This document shows positions 19,201 through 25,507 of a stretch of 64,000 nt of DNA, in pieces (position 1 is the stretch's first letter; each line of letters begins with the position of its first letter). The notes beneath the pieces are model-generated. The model was not told where the DNA came from, ran no database searches, and saw only the letters and a program-made list of their open reading frames with translations. Location of the stretch: contig NZ_BLAF01000046.1 of NCBI RefSeq assembly GCF_009687885.1, positions 1 through 64,000 of the forward strand. The letters run 5' to 3'. Source of the DNA: Acrocarpospora pleiomorpha. Its GTDB lineage: Bacteria > Actinomycetota > Actinomycetes > Streptosporangiales > Streptosporangiaceae. The position numbers and the translations under genes are program-made.

Positions 19201-20278
19201 AGGGGCTGGTCTCGTCCGGGTCGGCGTAGCGGTCGCGGAAACGCCGGACGACCTCGGCGATGTCGGCCTCGGCCAGGTCGATGGATCGTGCCAAATGACG
19301 CCGATAGTCCGGATTCTGGATGTCGCCGGGCGGGATCGGGACGTCGTTCACCGTCACCGGCAGCGTGCGGGCGGTCAGTGCGGCGATCGTGTCGAAGGGC
19401 AGGTTGTGGACGCGGTGCAGGTGCACGGCGGCGGCCACGGCGCGCAGGGCGGTGGTGTCGAGGGTGTTGCCGCAGCAGGAGGTGAGGATGAGGTCCAGGT
19501 CGGTGAAGGAGAGGCCGGTGCGGCGGGCAAGCCGTACGAAACGGTTGGCGCGGTCGAACCAGGCGGCCGGGATCGGGCCGCCGGACCAGATGAGGGTGCG
19601 GTCGTCGGGGGCGACGGTCACGACCTGATCGCCCTGGTGGACGAAGAACGTCGCGGGGGAACGCTCCAGAAGGGGATCCTGGTAGAGCAGTTCGCGTAGT
19701 TCCGCACCGGTCATCGAGGTGGCGGCCAGGAACCGCTCCACGTCGGCGAGCACGGCCGTGGTCTCCCCCGGCGCGAGGCCGTAGACCCCCGCGAGGTCGT
19801 CGGCGCGCACGGTGGTGACCATCTCGACGTCCCCCGGCGTCAACCTGAGGTACTCGCGGGCGACCATGTCCCGGTCCACTCGCGCCGCGAACAGCCGGTA
19901 GAACTCGACCGGGTCGATGTCCAAGTGGCGCAGGTAGGTGGCCAGCCGCGCGTTTCGTAACGAGAACGGCAGCCCGAACGGGTGTTTCAGCTCGTTCAGC
20001 TTCTCGTACGGCGCGTCGCCGACGAGCGCCTCCAGCACCTCGTTGACGATGTCTAGGTACGCGGTGAGCGTGAAGGTGTTCTTCGCGTCCAGAGGGATGC
20101 GCCCGAGATCGGGCCTGCGCCGCAGCAGCGAGGTGTCGTCGAACGTTTCCTGCAGCAGTTTGAGCAGGTCATTGAGGTAGGCGGCCGGCGAGTAGACCGA
20201 CCGTGCCTCATCGCCTTCCCTGAAGTCGAGTTCTCCGAAGAGTCGTTCGTAACTGGGTAATGAGGCATCGCTTCGCAC
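7277..20278 (-). CDS. Giant Tc-toxin subunit A with two hemopexin-repeat arrays
   Basis: The product is 4,333 aa, against roughly 2,500 for classical TcA proteins. In Tc toxins, TcA forms a pentameric, receptor-binding pore that injects an effector held in a TcB-TcC cocoon. Visible: the TcA N-terminal hallmark SVYSPAAYLNDLLKLL near residue 30; an alpha-helical shell to about 1030; a hemopexin array at about 1040-2355 with some 20-23 units (VDAAFVGKDGKTYLFSGD type, then GYP); the ABC-toxin region VFLYPENYIRPELRD near 2590; a second array of about 8 units at 2910-3300; long channel helices at about 3760-4000 with a hydrophobic stretch near 3840 (IAFALPQILAGPFIMG); and the TcB-binding-like DDRYLPFEGTGAVSTWRLE near 4165. 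About 115 extra residues follow. The GTG start has GAGGGG upstream. No TcB or TcC gene lies in the window. Confidence 0.9.
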   Translation of the reverse strand: MRSDASLPSYERLFGELDFREGDEARSVYSPAAYLNDLLKLLQETFDDTSLLRRRPDLGRIPLDAKNTFTLTAYLDIVNEVLEALVGDAPYEKLNELKHPFGLPFSLRNARLATYLRHLDIDPVEFYRLFAARVDRDMVAREYLRLTPGDVEMVTTVRADDLAGVYGLAPGETTAVLADVERFLAATSMTGAELRELLYQDPLLERSPATFFVHQGDQVVTVAPDDRTLIWSGGPIPAAWFDRANRFVRLARRTGLSFTDLDLILTSCCGNTLDTTALRAVAAAVHLHRVHNLPFDTIAALTARTLPVTVNDVPIPPGDIQNPDYRRHLARSIDLAEADIAEVVRRFRDRYADPDETSPFDRPLGEDGLSLLHRVGRLVDALGISVSELFGVLAALEADPSIQRYTTFPVLPVIEPGTHDCHRILEGTDAASSLWLAQTLLAVVGWMRTWGFSGQELTEILGEPAKAEAEDEQLTVLAGIRDRFETAALSPEVFVSDRFDERAAQVIHDVLISYEDGVVSPRDARMLRLDRAKATTAACDAVADLAVLTREDFLGLGLDERLATKIFTNLVISGLLQADGLLTIDSVPDGLVLSSDFDALAADLFADLAGLDGGFYPSDLATLLPDLTEAEQAELYDNLIYHGYLDESGEMLDPDFFADPGNMELFTASAALDDVTADVLAVLQERVDGFRQADIPLDPGIFAELRLTETQLAALTESLRFNGILDQHDKIAIAALDVAEIGVALEFYPMRRPILDALKGQVAATKAELYTFTPGDFAEAADDVMGQRVAARLDGTVTEGGRIREEVRELFTDPEGWLDLGDGFTASDGTLVYRRIVSIMAGQAPYRLDLAAVTELGFDDEERALLVGMLVDAGHLDEALAVPEGRLAYFRTITNALDFTLPSVEDYNKDVFFLLHAVAKEFAAGVAEVVDRLDELAARQRRAVLTVLQDVFGVSAPALEAICTAVTPDALDILVAPALTESAIADDPHFRRSYRRIRRFARLAGKFGLDATEIGVAFHDQDLAGKFPEPLALPPGVDRFDALLTGWDGKIYLFQGQSYWVYSATTYTLADPRQKPLTELSPRFGGLAGIDAAFVQPEGAEWIIGRGIDGVSRAFVRLPKETRWAAKEQIWGKVRNNFAEPKRIDSAFVDVEGRTYLFCGDQYLRYSGSDYSVADEGYPRAITEWWEGDTPLPDAFRKAVDASFQGRDGRTHLFTGERWLSVGDTEQPLVERWGRLRNTFATAERIDAAYADGSGYLLFAGNQVVRYTDSLENDGVRVADGYPKRIEAWRPDVPVEFEGAVEAAFADASGTVHLFKDGKTVALGVTGGSVEPTAERWGVLAPVLPSGTVDAAFVGLDGKTYLFSGDRYLRYSTADYSVVDLGYPRGIAGDWGGLDRVDAAFVMDGATHLFGPVGQILDLPADYEAELASGRLSPALRRRLAEHGVTVAADAPVTGQSPQWQVTASGPIQLTIRRAGERIKVYGDDTPFYVRYSTRNYTVPDVGYPKPLADNWWNLPVTLADDPGFARIDAVFTGRDNQTCLFSGDRFVVFDTRHRWWSEPRTLRDRWDSIPFTKVDAAFVGKDGKTYVFSGERYVRYSTADYTQVDDRYPATVAAFWGNVVNAITRTGRVDATLVMDAVELVDGVEVTRTYTYLFSGDQYVRYQGHNYTTVENGYPRAISALSGEPRLAALKTPLDGVDAAFADRRNVYLFRGGQWHVVSDTLYRKYADLDLAGISCAYVENGAVLVEGPGGWRRQSALEGPAGSTPVRPLALRTVPAEFRSGLDAVLTGADGTTYLFKGPSCYNTRINRDYPLTEEWGRPRNTIYQDNVVDAAFVGRDGKTYLFSGDQFVTYSTSADTIDGEPRTISEHWGGLESVALAYVRNGVTYLFEHADETGMMRHVVYTGEDGPYGEPDPGYPAAADETFWKAPDGFPAPDAVLFEGDTMLLLSGERCVQFSEATGQWSYPRPTERIWRGFGRGLEPGDGLRAAFTALDGATYFFFAEQYARYADRAFGPLTPIRERWGKSVNPFVPDDGTGTVDAAIVFGDNTTFLFSGSQYVRYTGTEYRYVDPGYPKAIAANLRAEPAFANLTEAFEDAVADRGTGKVLDAAVANGRTAYLVVGGALHAVSRTSTATYGIDVVGRVRNTIADRRKVDAALVRDKYTFLFSGDQYVRYSGTEYTYVDEGYPRTIAPSLAAELGLTTLPEEFEDGLDAAFRAADGRVYLFKGTQFLVGDSVQPVTSLWGKIRNEFTASPTIDAAFISPTGELYAFRAGQYIRYRPGVLDLVEEGYPRTIKDDWGDLPASFEAGITGAFVLEGATYLTKDDQYVRYTSRYDVLDRTFPQAFRHRWSDTADYRLSDVHTIVRFADLARTRPGLAALLGEGAADPYERLAGLFGWDVDELRWVKRNAGALTEFPLEEERFEIEFVLKLVEVFALAAKAGTGPSLLYPDVWTRVWSRTDLDGAADALLRLLERKHSPEAWLILSKTIHDELNVLKRDALLPAALHLHPDIQTARELYEHLLVDVEMGSVATTSRVREAIAATQLYLHRYLLDLEQVTPPFGVDEEEIRQKIRTWWSWLKNYRIWEANRKVFLYPENYIRPELRDTKTPAFEELENDLLQGEINAESVQRAYKRYLDEYTEVSRLAIAGAYVYSEDGAPANTRRLVLFGRTRTEPRRYYYREAEFRDGERLSATWEPWLKVDTQIEAERVDPVHAFGRVFVFWTVVETIPPENTGATTIVTKVDGDKQNVAAPPPKYRVRISYSFYNLNQEWVAAQVLPFGPAEDGPISDVRLFVQASATLSGDTHDSIVVTCSYTVATASGPVSRQVAFALTPELYAVPVPPAVEPPRIIELSRIFKEPVEDRTLVRFNTPAKSTDGPWFSVDHKGGSLLCRPILVNPGDDPPVLDLKGNSHRLPAWERVDAAFELPDGTRYFFDNLAQQFLVTKTKGKLNTTKESTPARWGVIRNGLTSTGIVDAVLVRKDYTYLFSGHEYYRYRGGRPFGPVDPGYPKAIESNTEDLPRWSRIDAAYTAANGTEYFFSHERDGYVESGALDQLKPVKDKWAVPSKSRVDAVLVRRNQLFVFFGEHYLRYSGEGRADEGYPKRLADNEDGLPRWQRMGAAVNYRNTPYYFDNSDGSYVVQGSGGLERPQPSRELGRIPTAITRTGSVDAAYLSNGYLYLTSGEEYVRYTVGGDGVIPDAIDGGYPKTLTRRVKAVFQRGDVRYVFSGGHYAMLEGSQELDTLKPQSFVGIGDNWRGLPPDFQTRFTGALDSPGELYLFLGDRYVANSKSASVPRPYEFANLPHEIVRLTSSTAFELNRKLLTRGVPALLAPETQEINELPAFRRTGSADATTILVQPWVADVPASSHLDFQSPSGRYYWEIFFHAPLLIAQALNAAQRFEDARQWYEYVFDPTEQDRYWRFLPFLAVDVRALVAACRADLEALGGQAASVAGVLTEVLNDVETVAPAFEQARPLTSQEATMLATLATTRLNTIEGQLIALPALQEKTSMLGRLYRQYELMGDREALLKAYLDDPFDPHAIAELRPTAYRRAVVMAYIDNLLDWGDMLFRQYTMESIDEARMLYIFAYDLLGQRPEGIGTRTLPATLTYDELCRWEGGENPYAERVSAGGTMLDGMGAIHGSVANSYFYIPDNTLLEDYWTRVEDRLRKIRQSLNILGVSQPLPLFEPPVDVMALVRGAAAGLTPDQVTAGLAVAVPHYRFSFLHRKAQDLVDRLRQFGNDLLGVLERRDNEELTLLQNRQEGTIYALTRGIREAQVKVATENLAEAETSLAQAKTRARYYEDLIAAGLTSLQQAQIDTMTAAAISHFVSSGLKIGSAIAFALPQILAGPFIMGTEIGGEQVGEALDKGAEVAESLGEALSVLGELYGVRVEQERQEGDWKYQLMMAESDIVQLGHQVAGAEHQVAIAQRELEIINQEIAHNKAVASFLTDKFTNAQLYQWMSGRLSGLFFQSYNMAHEMAKSAERAYQYERGVNDAFIQPVYWESRRNGLLAGETLSVDLERLGKAYVDNDSRGLEITKRVSLLQLDPLAVLALRNEGRCEFALTEALFARDFPGHYRRRIRTLSVSFDGYEGPLGVNATLTQIGHKTVLSADPKAAKFLLDAKGTPPASVRADWRPSQQIALSDLEEGRDNNGLFELRYDDDRYLPFEGTGAVSTWRLEAAGRHPDLFDVTIVVKYTAEQGGDVFGNAVKGMLKPYSAARYVDVAGEFPQEWTEFLESEDGTLVLPLVPEMFANMSGRQITGIYPTYELVEGGAARFLLNGDQRLALDDGKLLRTPGLSVGGPTWALVVEGDREALVNVGLILQYRAQ

Positions 20279-20407
20279 GCGGCATTGTCCCCTCAGTAAA
20301 TGCCCCCGATCGGCCGACTCATGGTCGCCGATCCGGCGTGTGAGAACTACCTACCGAAAAGGTGACAAGTACCAATCCATCTCTGGGCCTTGTCCATGAG
20401 CATAGAG

Positions 20408-21622
20408 CTAGCGAAGGGCGCTATGGGCGAGCGCGTCCAGCGGGCTGGCGAGGAGTTCGGCGAAGGCCAGTTCGGCCGCGCCGATCAGGGTGGCGTCGTC
20501 GCCGAGAGCCGCCGTGCGCAGTTGCACCGCTTCGCGGGAGATGACCAGCACGTTGGCCGCCACCCGGCTGTGCACCTGAGCCGCAGAACCCCGATAGATG
20601 TCCGGCAACATCCCGCCAAAGATGACCATGCCCGGGTTGAAGAGGTTGATCAGGTTCGCCACTCCGATACCGAGCCAGTCCCCGATCCGGCGCAGCGCCT
20701 CCCTGGCCGCTTCGTCCCCTTCCTCGGCGGCGTCCACCACGGCGCGGATGCCGTCGTGGCCCATCAGTTCGGCCGACCGTCCGGCGGCGTCCAGCAGCGC
20801 CCGCTCCCCCACCTCGGCCTCCAGGCACCCTCGCGAGCCGCAGCCGCACGGCCTCCCGTCGTACGGGTTCACGATCATGTGGCCGAGCTCGCAGCCGTAC
20901 CCGCCGTCTCCGTCGAGCAGCTTGCCGCCGACGATGATCCCGCCGCCGACCCCGACGTCCCCGTGCAGATAGATCAGATTCTGGTAGCCGACACCCACGC
21001 CGCGTTCGTGTTCGGCCAGCGCCCCCAGATGAGCTTCGTTGCCCACCGCCACCGGCAATCCCAGCCCCAGCCGCTGCCCGAGTTCGGTGCCGAACGCCTG
21101 ATCCACCCAGCCCATATCCGGCCCGAACCGTACCATGCCATCACCAGGCCGGATCATGCCGCAGTAAGCCGCACCGATCCCGACACACACCGAATCCGCC
21201 TGCCCGCACAGCTCACGCGCGAACCCCGCGAGCACCCCGACGACGTCGTCCAGGTCGGCCCCCGCCCGCTGGCGCACCGCCTCCCGCCGGTCCAGCACCT
21301 TGCCGCCCAGCCCGACCCGGGCGGCGACCAGCCGGTCCACCCGCACATCAAAGGCCAGCACATAAACCCGGTCGGTCTCCGGCCGAACCACAAGCGACGG
21401 CCGCCCGGCCCTCCCGGTCTCCCTGGGCAACTCCTCCCGAACCAGCCCCGCGCCGGTGAGCTCCGCCGTCAACGCCATGATCGTGCTCCGGTTCAGCCCC
21501 ATCCGCTCGGCCAGCGCCGAACGGGACAGCGACCCCTCCAGGTGCACATGCCTCAGCAAATCGCCGAGATTGCTCCGCTCCTGGGACCGTCCGGACTTCA
21601 GCATCACAAGATCCTGCCGCAT
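20408..21622 (-). CDS. ROK-family transcriptional regulator
   Basis: About 404 aa: an N-terminal winged helix (LSRSALAERMGLNRSTIMAL) joined to a ROK sugar-kinase-like domain. The domain shows the zinc-binding signature CGCGSRGCLE and the glycine-rich DVGVGGGIIVGGKLLDGDGG segment. ROK repressors usually bind DNA near sugar genes and respond to a sugar or sugar phosphate. It lies 129 bp upstream of the giant TcA gene on the same strand, so it may control it, but this is only proximity. The start is unclear: ATG at 21622 is used here, ATG at 21604 is also plausible, and the frame is open to 21673. Confidence 0.88.
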   Translation of the reverse strand: MRQDLVMLKSGRSQERSNLGDLLRHVHLEGSLSRSALAERMGLNRSTIMALTAELTGAGLVREELPRETGRAGRPSLVVRPETDRVYVLAFDVRVDRLVAARVGLGGKVLDRREAVRQRAGADLDDVVGVLAGFARELCGQADSVCVGIGAAYCGMIRPGDGMVRFGPDMGWVDQAFGTELGQRLGLGLPVAVGNEAHLGALAEHERGVGVGYQNLIYLHGDVGVGGGIIVGGKLLDGDGGYGCELGHMIVNPYDGRPCGCGSRGCLEAEVGERALLDAAGRSAELMGHDGIRAVVDAAEEGDEAAREALRRIGDWLGIGVANLINLFNPGMVIFGGMLPDIYRGSAAQVHSRVAANVLVISREAVQLRTAALGDDATLIGAAELAFAELLASPLDALAHSALR

Positions 21623-21681
21623 GTGGGTGTTGTACTCCCACCATCTTGCAATCTGGTAAGAGCACAACACCATTCACGCTG

Positions 21682-22293
21682 TCACTCGTCCGGATTGTCG
21701 ACGATCCGGCAGGGCTGGATCGGCCCGGGCGTGAGGCGACCCGTGAACATCCACACCACGCCGGGGCTGCCCGCCGGCTTGTCGACGTTCTCCGCGACCT
21801 CGATCATCACGATCTGCCCCGGCCCGATGAACTGCGGATTGATGGTGATGCCGTCTTTCGGCTGAATCGCCCTGGCCGAATCGGTGTGGGAAGCCCACTC
21901 CCTGATTTTCCGCTGCGTGGCGGGGTCGTCATCGGCCATCATCTCCGGCGTGATCGGCGTGTCATCGCCCGCCACGAAGGGCGCACGCCCGTCCGCGCAC
22001 CGTTTGCCCAGCGGCAGGTAGACGATGTCGGCACGCACCCCCAGCTCCGCCAGATCGCGTACGACCTGGTCGGCGTCCCGGAGTTCGTTGATCTTGAGAT
22101 TGATCGACCCGTTCGGATAGGCCACCAGGGCGTACGCCGGCGACTGCCCCGTCGACACCATCGGCACGGCGACCGCCGCAGCCGCCGCGGCCGCGAGCCC
22201 CCACCCGACGATCCGGCGCGTCCGCATCGGCCGGGCCGCGGGGATTTCCTTCTTCAGCTCCGCGAGAAGTTTGTCCTCGAACGTGCCGTTCAC
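21682..22293 (-). CDS. Membrane-anchored protein paired with the ECF sigma factor
   Basis: A 203-aa protein whose GTG start overlaps the stop of the upstream sigma-factor gene (GTGA), so the two are translationally coupled. The N-terminus (GTFEDKLLAELKKEIPAARP) is short and cytoplasmic; one membrane segment follows at about residues 30-48 (IVGWGLAAAAAAAVAVPMV), and the rest should be outside (PNGSINLKINELRDADQVVR and a long polar domain). Actinobacterial ECF sigma genes often have such a single-pass partner. It lacks an obvious zinc anti-sigma HxxxCxxC motif, so calling it an anti-sigma factor is inference. Confidence 0.65.
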   Translation of the reverse strand: MNGTFEDKLLAELKKEIPAARPMRTRRIVGWGLAAAAAAAVAVPMVSTGQSPAYALVAYPNGSINLKINELRDADQVVRDLAELGVRADIVYLPLGKRCADGRAPFVAGDDTPITPEMMADDDPATQRKIREWASHTDSARAIQPKDGITINPQFIGPGQIVMIEVAENVDKPAGSPGVVWMFTGRLTPGPIQPCRIVDNPDE

Positions 22294-22862
22294 TTCGTCC
22301 CTCCCATCACCGGCATAACGCCGGGGAGTTGTTGAATCGACCTTCTGGCCCGATGCAGCCGAACCCGGGCCGTACCCTGCCTGATGCCGAGGACGACAGC
22401 CGCCTCGGCCGTGGTCAGCCCATCGACGGCCACCAGCCCGAGCAGCGCTCTGTCCAGTTCCGGCAGCCCCGCGATGGCCGCGAGCGCCCGGCGCGCCGGT
22501 TCCTCCGCGTCGATTCGCTCCTCCAGCCGGGCCACATCGTCGCCGTCGAGCAGCCGACGCCCCGCGATCCTGCTGGTCGCCCGCAGCTCCCGGGCCGCGC
22601 GCCGCTGCTCCGCCAGCAACGTGTTCCGCGTCACCCCGAACAGCCACGCGATCTCGCTACCCCGGTCGGACCGATACGTATGGGCCGAATCCAGCACAGC
22701 GAGAAACACGTTCGCGGTGAGATCGGCCACCAGGTGCGGGTCCTCAACACGCCTGGCCAGAAAACGCGTCACGGCATCGAAGTGCCGCCGGTAGAAGCCT
22801 TCGAAGGCCTCAGGATCACGGGCGATGTCAGCCAGCCCCATGCGATCTCGGCGCACCGGCAT
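22290..22862 (-). CDS. ECF-type RNA polymerase sigma factor
   Basis: A 190-aa sigma-70-family protein. Region 2 is seen as AFEGFYRRHFDAVTRFLARR then AWLFGVTRNTLLAEQRRAAR, and region 4 as GLTTAEAAVVLGIRQGTARV followed by RLHRARRSI. The ATG at 22862 is preceded by GGAGGGAGCG, a clear ribosome-binding site, so the longer upstream frame is not used. It is followed by an overlapping membrane-protein gene, the usual sigma/regulator arrangement, which suggests response to an envelope or external signal. No promoter of the autoregulated GAAC/GTC type was recognised upstream. Confidence 0.9.
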   Translation of the reverse strand: MPVRRDRMGLADIARDPEAFEGFYRRHFDAVTRFLARRVEDPHLVADLTANVFLAVLDSAHTYRSDRGSEIAWLFGVTRNTLLAEQRRAARELRATSRIAGRRLLDGDDVARLEERIDAEEPARRALAAIAGLPELDRALLGLVAVDGLTTAEAAVVLGIRQGTARVRLHRARRSIQQLPGVMPVMGGTK

Positions 22863-22920
22863 CGCTCCCTCCACAACTTCGTCCAAACACGCCCCTACTT
22901 GGACGAAGCCCTCCCGACCG

Positions 22921-23313
22921 TTACACGGGACCCAGGAGATCCCACCGATTGCCGGCGATGTCGAGGAACACGACAACCCTCCCGTACGGCTCCGCACGCG
23001 GCGACGCAACGAACTCGACCCCCGCGGCGACCATCCGCTCATAGGCGGCGTCGAAATCATCCACCCGCAGAAAGAACCCAACCCGCCCGGCGACCTGATC
23101 CCCGATCGCCGGCACCTGCCGCTCCCCGTCCGCACGAGCCAGCAGAATCCCCGCACCCCCACCCGGCGGCCGCACCACAACCCACCGCTTGGGACGACCA
23201 TCGTTGGTCAGCGAAGGCGAATCCTCAACGAGATCAAACCCCAGGCTCTCGGTGAAAAACTCGATCGCCCGGTCATAGTCATCAACGATGATGGCCAGCA
23301 ATTCAATGAACAC
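22921..23313 (-). CDS. VOC (glyoxalase/bleomycin-resistance fold) family protein
   Basis: A 130-aa protein with the paired beta-alpha-beta-beta-beta modules of the vicinal oxygen chelate fold: FIELLAIIVDDYDRAIEFFT opens the first half, GRVGFFLRVDDFDAAYERMV the second, and the end reads FLDIAGNRWDLLGPV, with a metal-ligand-type residue position before the last strand. Such proteins bind a metal and act in glyoxalase, dioxygenase or drug-binding roles; nothing in the context fixes the substrate. GTG at 23313 is chosen because the fold begins immediately after it; the frame is open for another 450 bp upstream without VOC sequence. Confidence 0.8.
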   Translation of the reverse strand: MFIELLAIIVDDYDRAIEFFTESLGFDLVEDSPSLTNDGRPKRWVVVRPPGGGAGILLARADGERQVPAIGDQVAGRVGFFLRVDDFDAAYERMVAAGVEFVASPRAEPYGRVVVFLDIAGNRWDLLGPV

Positions 23314-23458
23314 CGCAGCCACCCTAGCCACCTTCAATCGAGCGCATGGACGTCCAGACCTCGAACAGTGACCGGATTCTGAGCCTCCTCGCGCGGATTT
23401 TCTACGAAACAGGGCGTAGGATACGGAAGGATTCCTCATCTCCGTACGGAGGCTCGAC

Positions 23459-24706
23459 TTGCTGGTGGGATTCCGAGCAGCGAACGTTCTGTCGTTCCGC
23501 CGAGAGTTCGAGCTGTCACTGCTCGCTCCGGATGGAGCTGACCGGGCCGCGCGAGCTCTCGATGGCCTGCGTGTCTCCCCTGTGGCCGCGGTCTTCGGCG
23601 CCAACGCGTCCGGGAAGACGAACGTGCTTTCGGCGATGCGCTGGATGCGCCACGCCGTTCTCGATTCCGTGGCCGACTGGGTAAGGCTCAAGGGCGTGCC
23701 GAGGCGGCCCTTCGTGCTGGACCGCGAGGCTATCCAGGAAGCGTCCCTGTTCGAAGTCGACGTGGTCATTCGAGGCGACCGTTACGTTTACGGGTTCGAG
23801 GTGTCCGATCAGCGAGTGGAGACGGAGTGGTTGCATGTTTTCCCTGAGAGGAGCCGTCGGCGGCAGGTCTGGTTTGATCGAGACGCCGAGCGGCCGAAGC
23901 GGGGCGAGGAGGAGTATCGCTTCCCAAGCGATCGCCTCAAGGGCGCCAAAAAGCCCGTGATCGAATACACCCGGCCCAACGCTCTCTTCCTCACCGCCGC
24001 CGGATCTTTCCAGATGAAACAGCTGGTGCCGTTGCACGACTGGTTCAAAGCCAATCTTTGGCTGGTCAGCCCGGATGACGATCTGCGCCAACGTGACGCG
24101 TACACGCGCTGGGAGCTTCTCAAGCCCGCCTTCCGCGAACGCGTCGAAGGATTGTTGTCGGTGGCCGACCTGGGCGTAGCCGGTGTAGTGGTCGAGGATC
24201 GAGGCGAGGAACTGCCCGAGGTCTCTTTGACACATCACGGCAAGGACGGCCCGATGCCGTTCGACCTGGGCCAGCAGGAGTCATTCGGCACGCTCGCCTG
24301 GTTCGCCTTCCTGGGACCGCTGCTCAAGGCCCTCGACGATGGCGCCGTATTGCTCGTCGACGAACTGGACTCCAGCCTGCATCCCGTGTTGGTGGCCGAG
24401 GTGATCCGCCTCTTCGAGGACCCGGTCGCCAATCCACGAGGGGCGCAGCTCATATTCACCGGCCATGACGCGACACTGCTGAGCAAAGCCCATGTCGAGC
24501 GCCCACTCGACCGTGAACATGTGTGGATTACCGAAAAACGCAAATCCGGTGAGTCCGAGCTCTACCCACTCACCGACGTCGGTGTACGCGCCGACGAGAG
24601 CCTGGAACGTGGCTACCTACGAGGCAGGTACGGCGGAGTGCCCCGCATCGGGCTCGGCGGTATAGCGGTGGAGATCGAGAAGCGGTCTCCTGGAGCCAAC
24701 CTGTGA
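23459..24706 (+). CDS. AAA-type ATPase, RloA/OLD-like
   Basis: A 415-aa ATPase with Walker A FGANASGKTNVL near residue 48, an ABC-like signature region (SFGTLAWFAFL, about 275) and Walker B LLVDELDSSLHPVL near 300, then the H-loop-type FTGHDATLL. This is the architecture of AAA_15/AAA_21 proteins that pair with RloB, found near restriction systems and in phage-defence loci. A TTG start with GGAGG six bases upstream is used; an in-frame GTG at 23465 is possible. The next gene, on the same strand 27 bp downstream, is an RloB-type gene. A phage-defence role is inferred from family and pairing only. Confidence 0.8.
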   Translation: MLVGFRAANVLSFRREFELSLLAPDGADRAARALDGLRVSPVAAVFGANASGKTNVLSAMRWMRHAVLDSVADWVRLKGVPRRPFVLDREAIQEASLFEVDVVIRGDRYVYGFEVSDQRVETEWLHVFPERSRRRQVWFDRDAERPKRGEEEYRFPSDRLKGAKKPVIEYTRPNALFLTAAGSFQMKQLVPLHDWFKANLWLVSPDDDLRQRDAYTRWELLKPAFRERVEGLLSVADLGVAGVVVEDRGEELPEVSLTHHGKDGPMPFDLGQQESFGTLAWFAFLGPLLKALDDGAVLLVDELDSSLHPVLVAEVIRLFEDPVANPRGAQLIFTGHDATLLSKAHVERPLDREHVWITEKRKSGESELYPLTDVGVRADESLERGYLRGRYGGVPRIGLGGIAVEIEKRSPGANL

Positions 24707-24733
24707 GCAAAGTCAGGAGAAAAGGCCCACCGA

Positions 24734-25389
24734 GTGGCGCAGCGCGAATTCCCCGTGCTGTCTCCGAGGGCCGGTCAACGTCGGGTGATCTATGCAGTTG
24801 TCGAGGGCGAGAACACCGAGCGCGACTACCTGGAATACCTGGTGGACAGGTTCGCCGGCGATCCACGTACGTTTGAGATCAAGATCGTCTGGGAGCGCAA
24901 TGGGCTGAAGCCGCACGATGTGGTGAACCGTGCGATTGCGGAGCTCGACGAACTCGACGATCCACGGCGCGAGCAGGTATGGGCGTTCTTTGACAGAGAC
25001 GAACATAGTCGTCTTGAGGAGTCGTACGGGCGAGCGGAATCCGCTGGTGTGCGAACCGCCTTCTCCAACCCGTGTTTCGAACTTTGGCTCCTGCTGCACT
25101 TTGTGTCTGGCGTTTCTGGTGGCCAAACGTCGAAAACGTCCAGGATAAGCTGCGCGCGGCTCACCAAGCGTTCCGCGACTTCGGCAAGAGCCTTGCAACA
25201 CCTCACCAGCGGGCACTGAATGGGCAAGAGGCGGTAGCCGCCAGGCGGGCGAAGACGCTGATCGCCAACTGTCCGAGTTTGATATGCACAGCCAAGAGTG
25301 GCCACGCGAAAGACTGCCGGGCGCTCGACCGCATCCCGTCCACCGAGGTGTGGGAGTTCCTGGCGGAGCTCGGGATCGTATCTTGGTGA
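24734..25389 (+). pseudogene. RloB-family gene with an internal frameshift
   Basis: The first part (24734 to about 25115) is a clear RloB domain: RVIYAVVEGENTERDYLEYL with the Toprim-like acidic Glu, VWAFFDRDEH, and SNPCFELWLLLHF. That frame then degenerates and stops at 25219. The expected C-terminal part is found in another frame, about 25120-25389, as VQDKLRAAHQAFRDFGKSL, RRAKTLIANC and IPSTEVWEFLAELGIVSW. A single-base change near 25100-25140, close to an AAAA run in cgaaaacg, would join the two. Either the gene is broken, the frameshift is an assembly error, or translation slips there. It probably forms a two-gene unit with the upstream ATPase. Confidence 0.75.
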
Positions 25390-25507
25390 ACAGCCGATCC
25401 GGCAACGGAGCTTCTCGGACCGGTGCCGGTTCAGCACTACACTTAATTGGCGCATGGCCGACGGCGGGTGCCAGGTGCTGATGGACTGGAACTTGGAGCA
25501 CTACGTT

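Noticed and set aside
7253..19699. Long plus-strand open frames (up to about 1,000 codons) opposite the TcA gene
   Set aside because: They lie antisense to the clear TcA frame, are rich in Arg, Val, Gly, Pro and Asp with no domain, and arise because G/C-rich third positions remove stop codons from the opposite strand.
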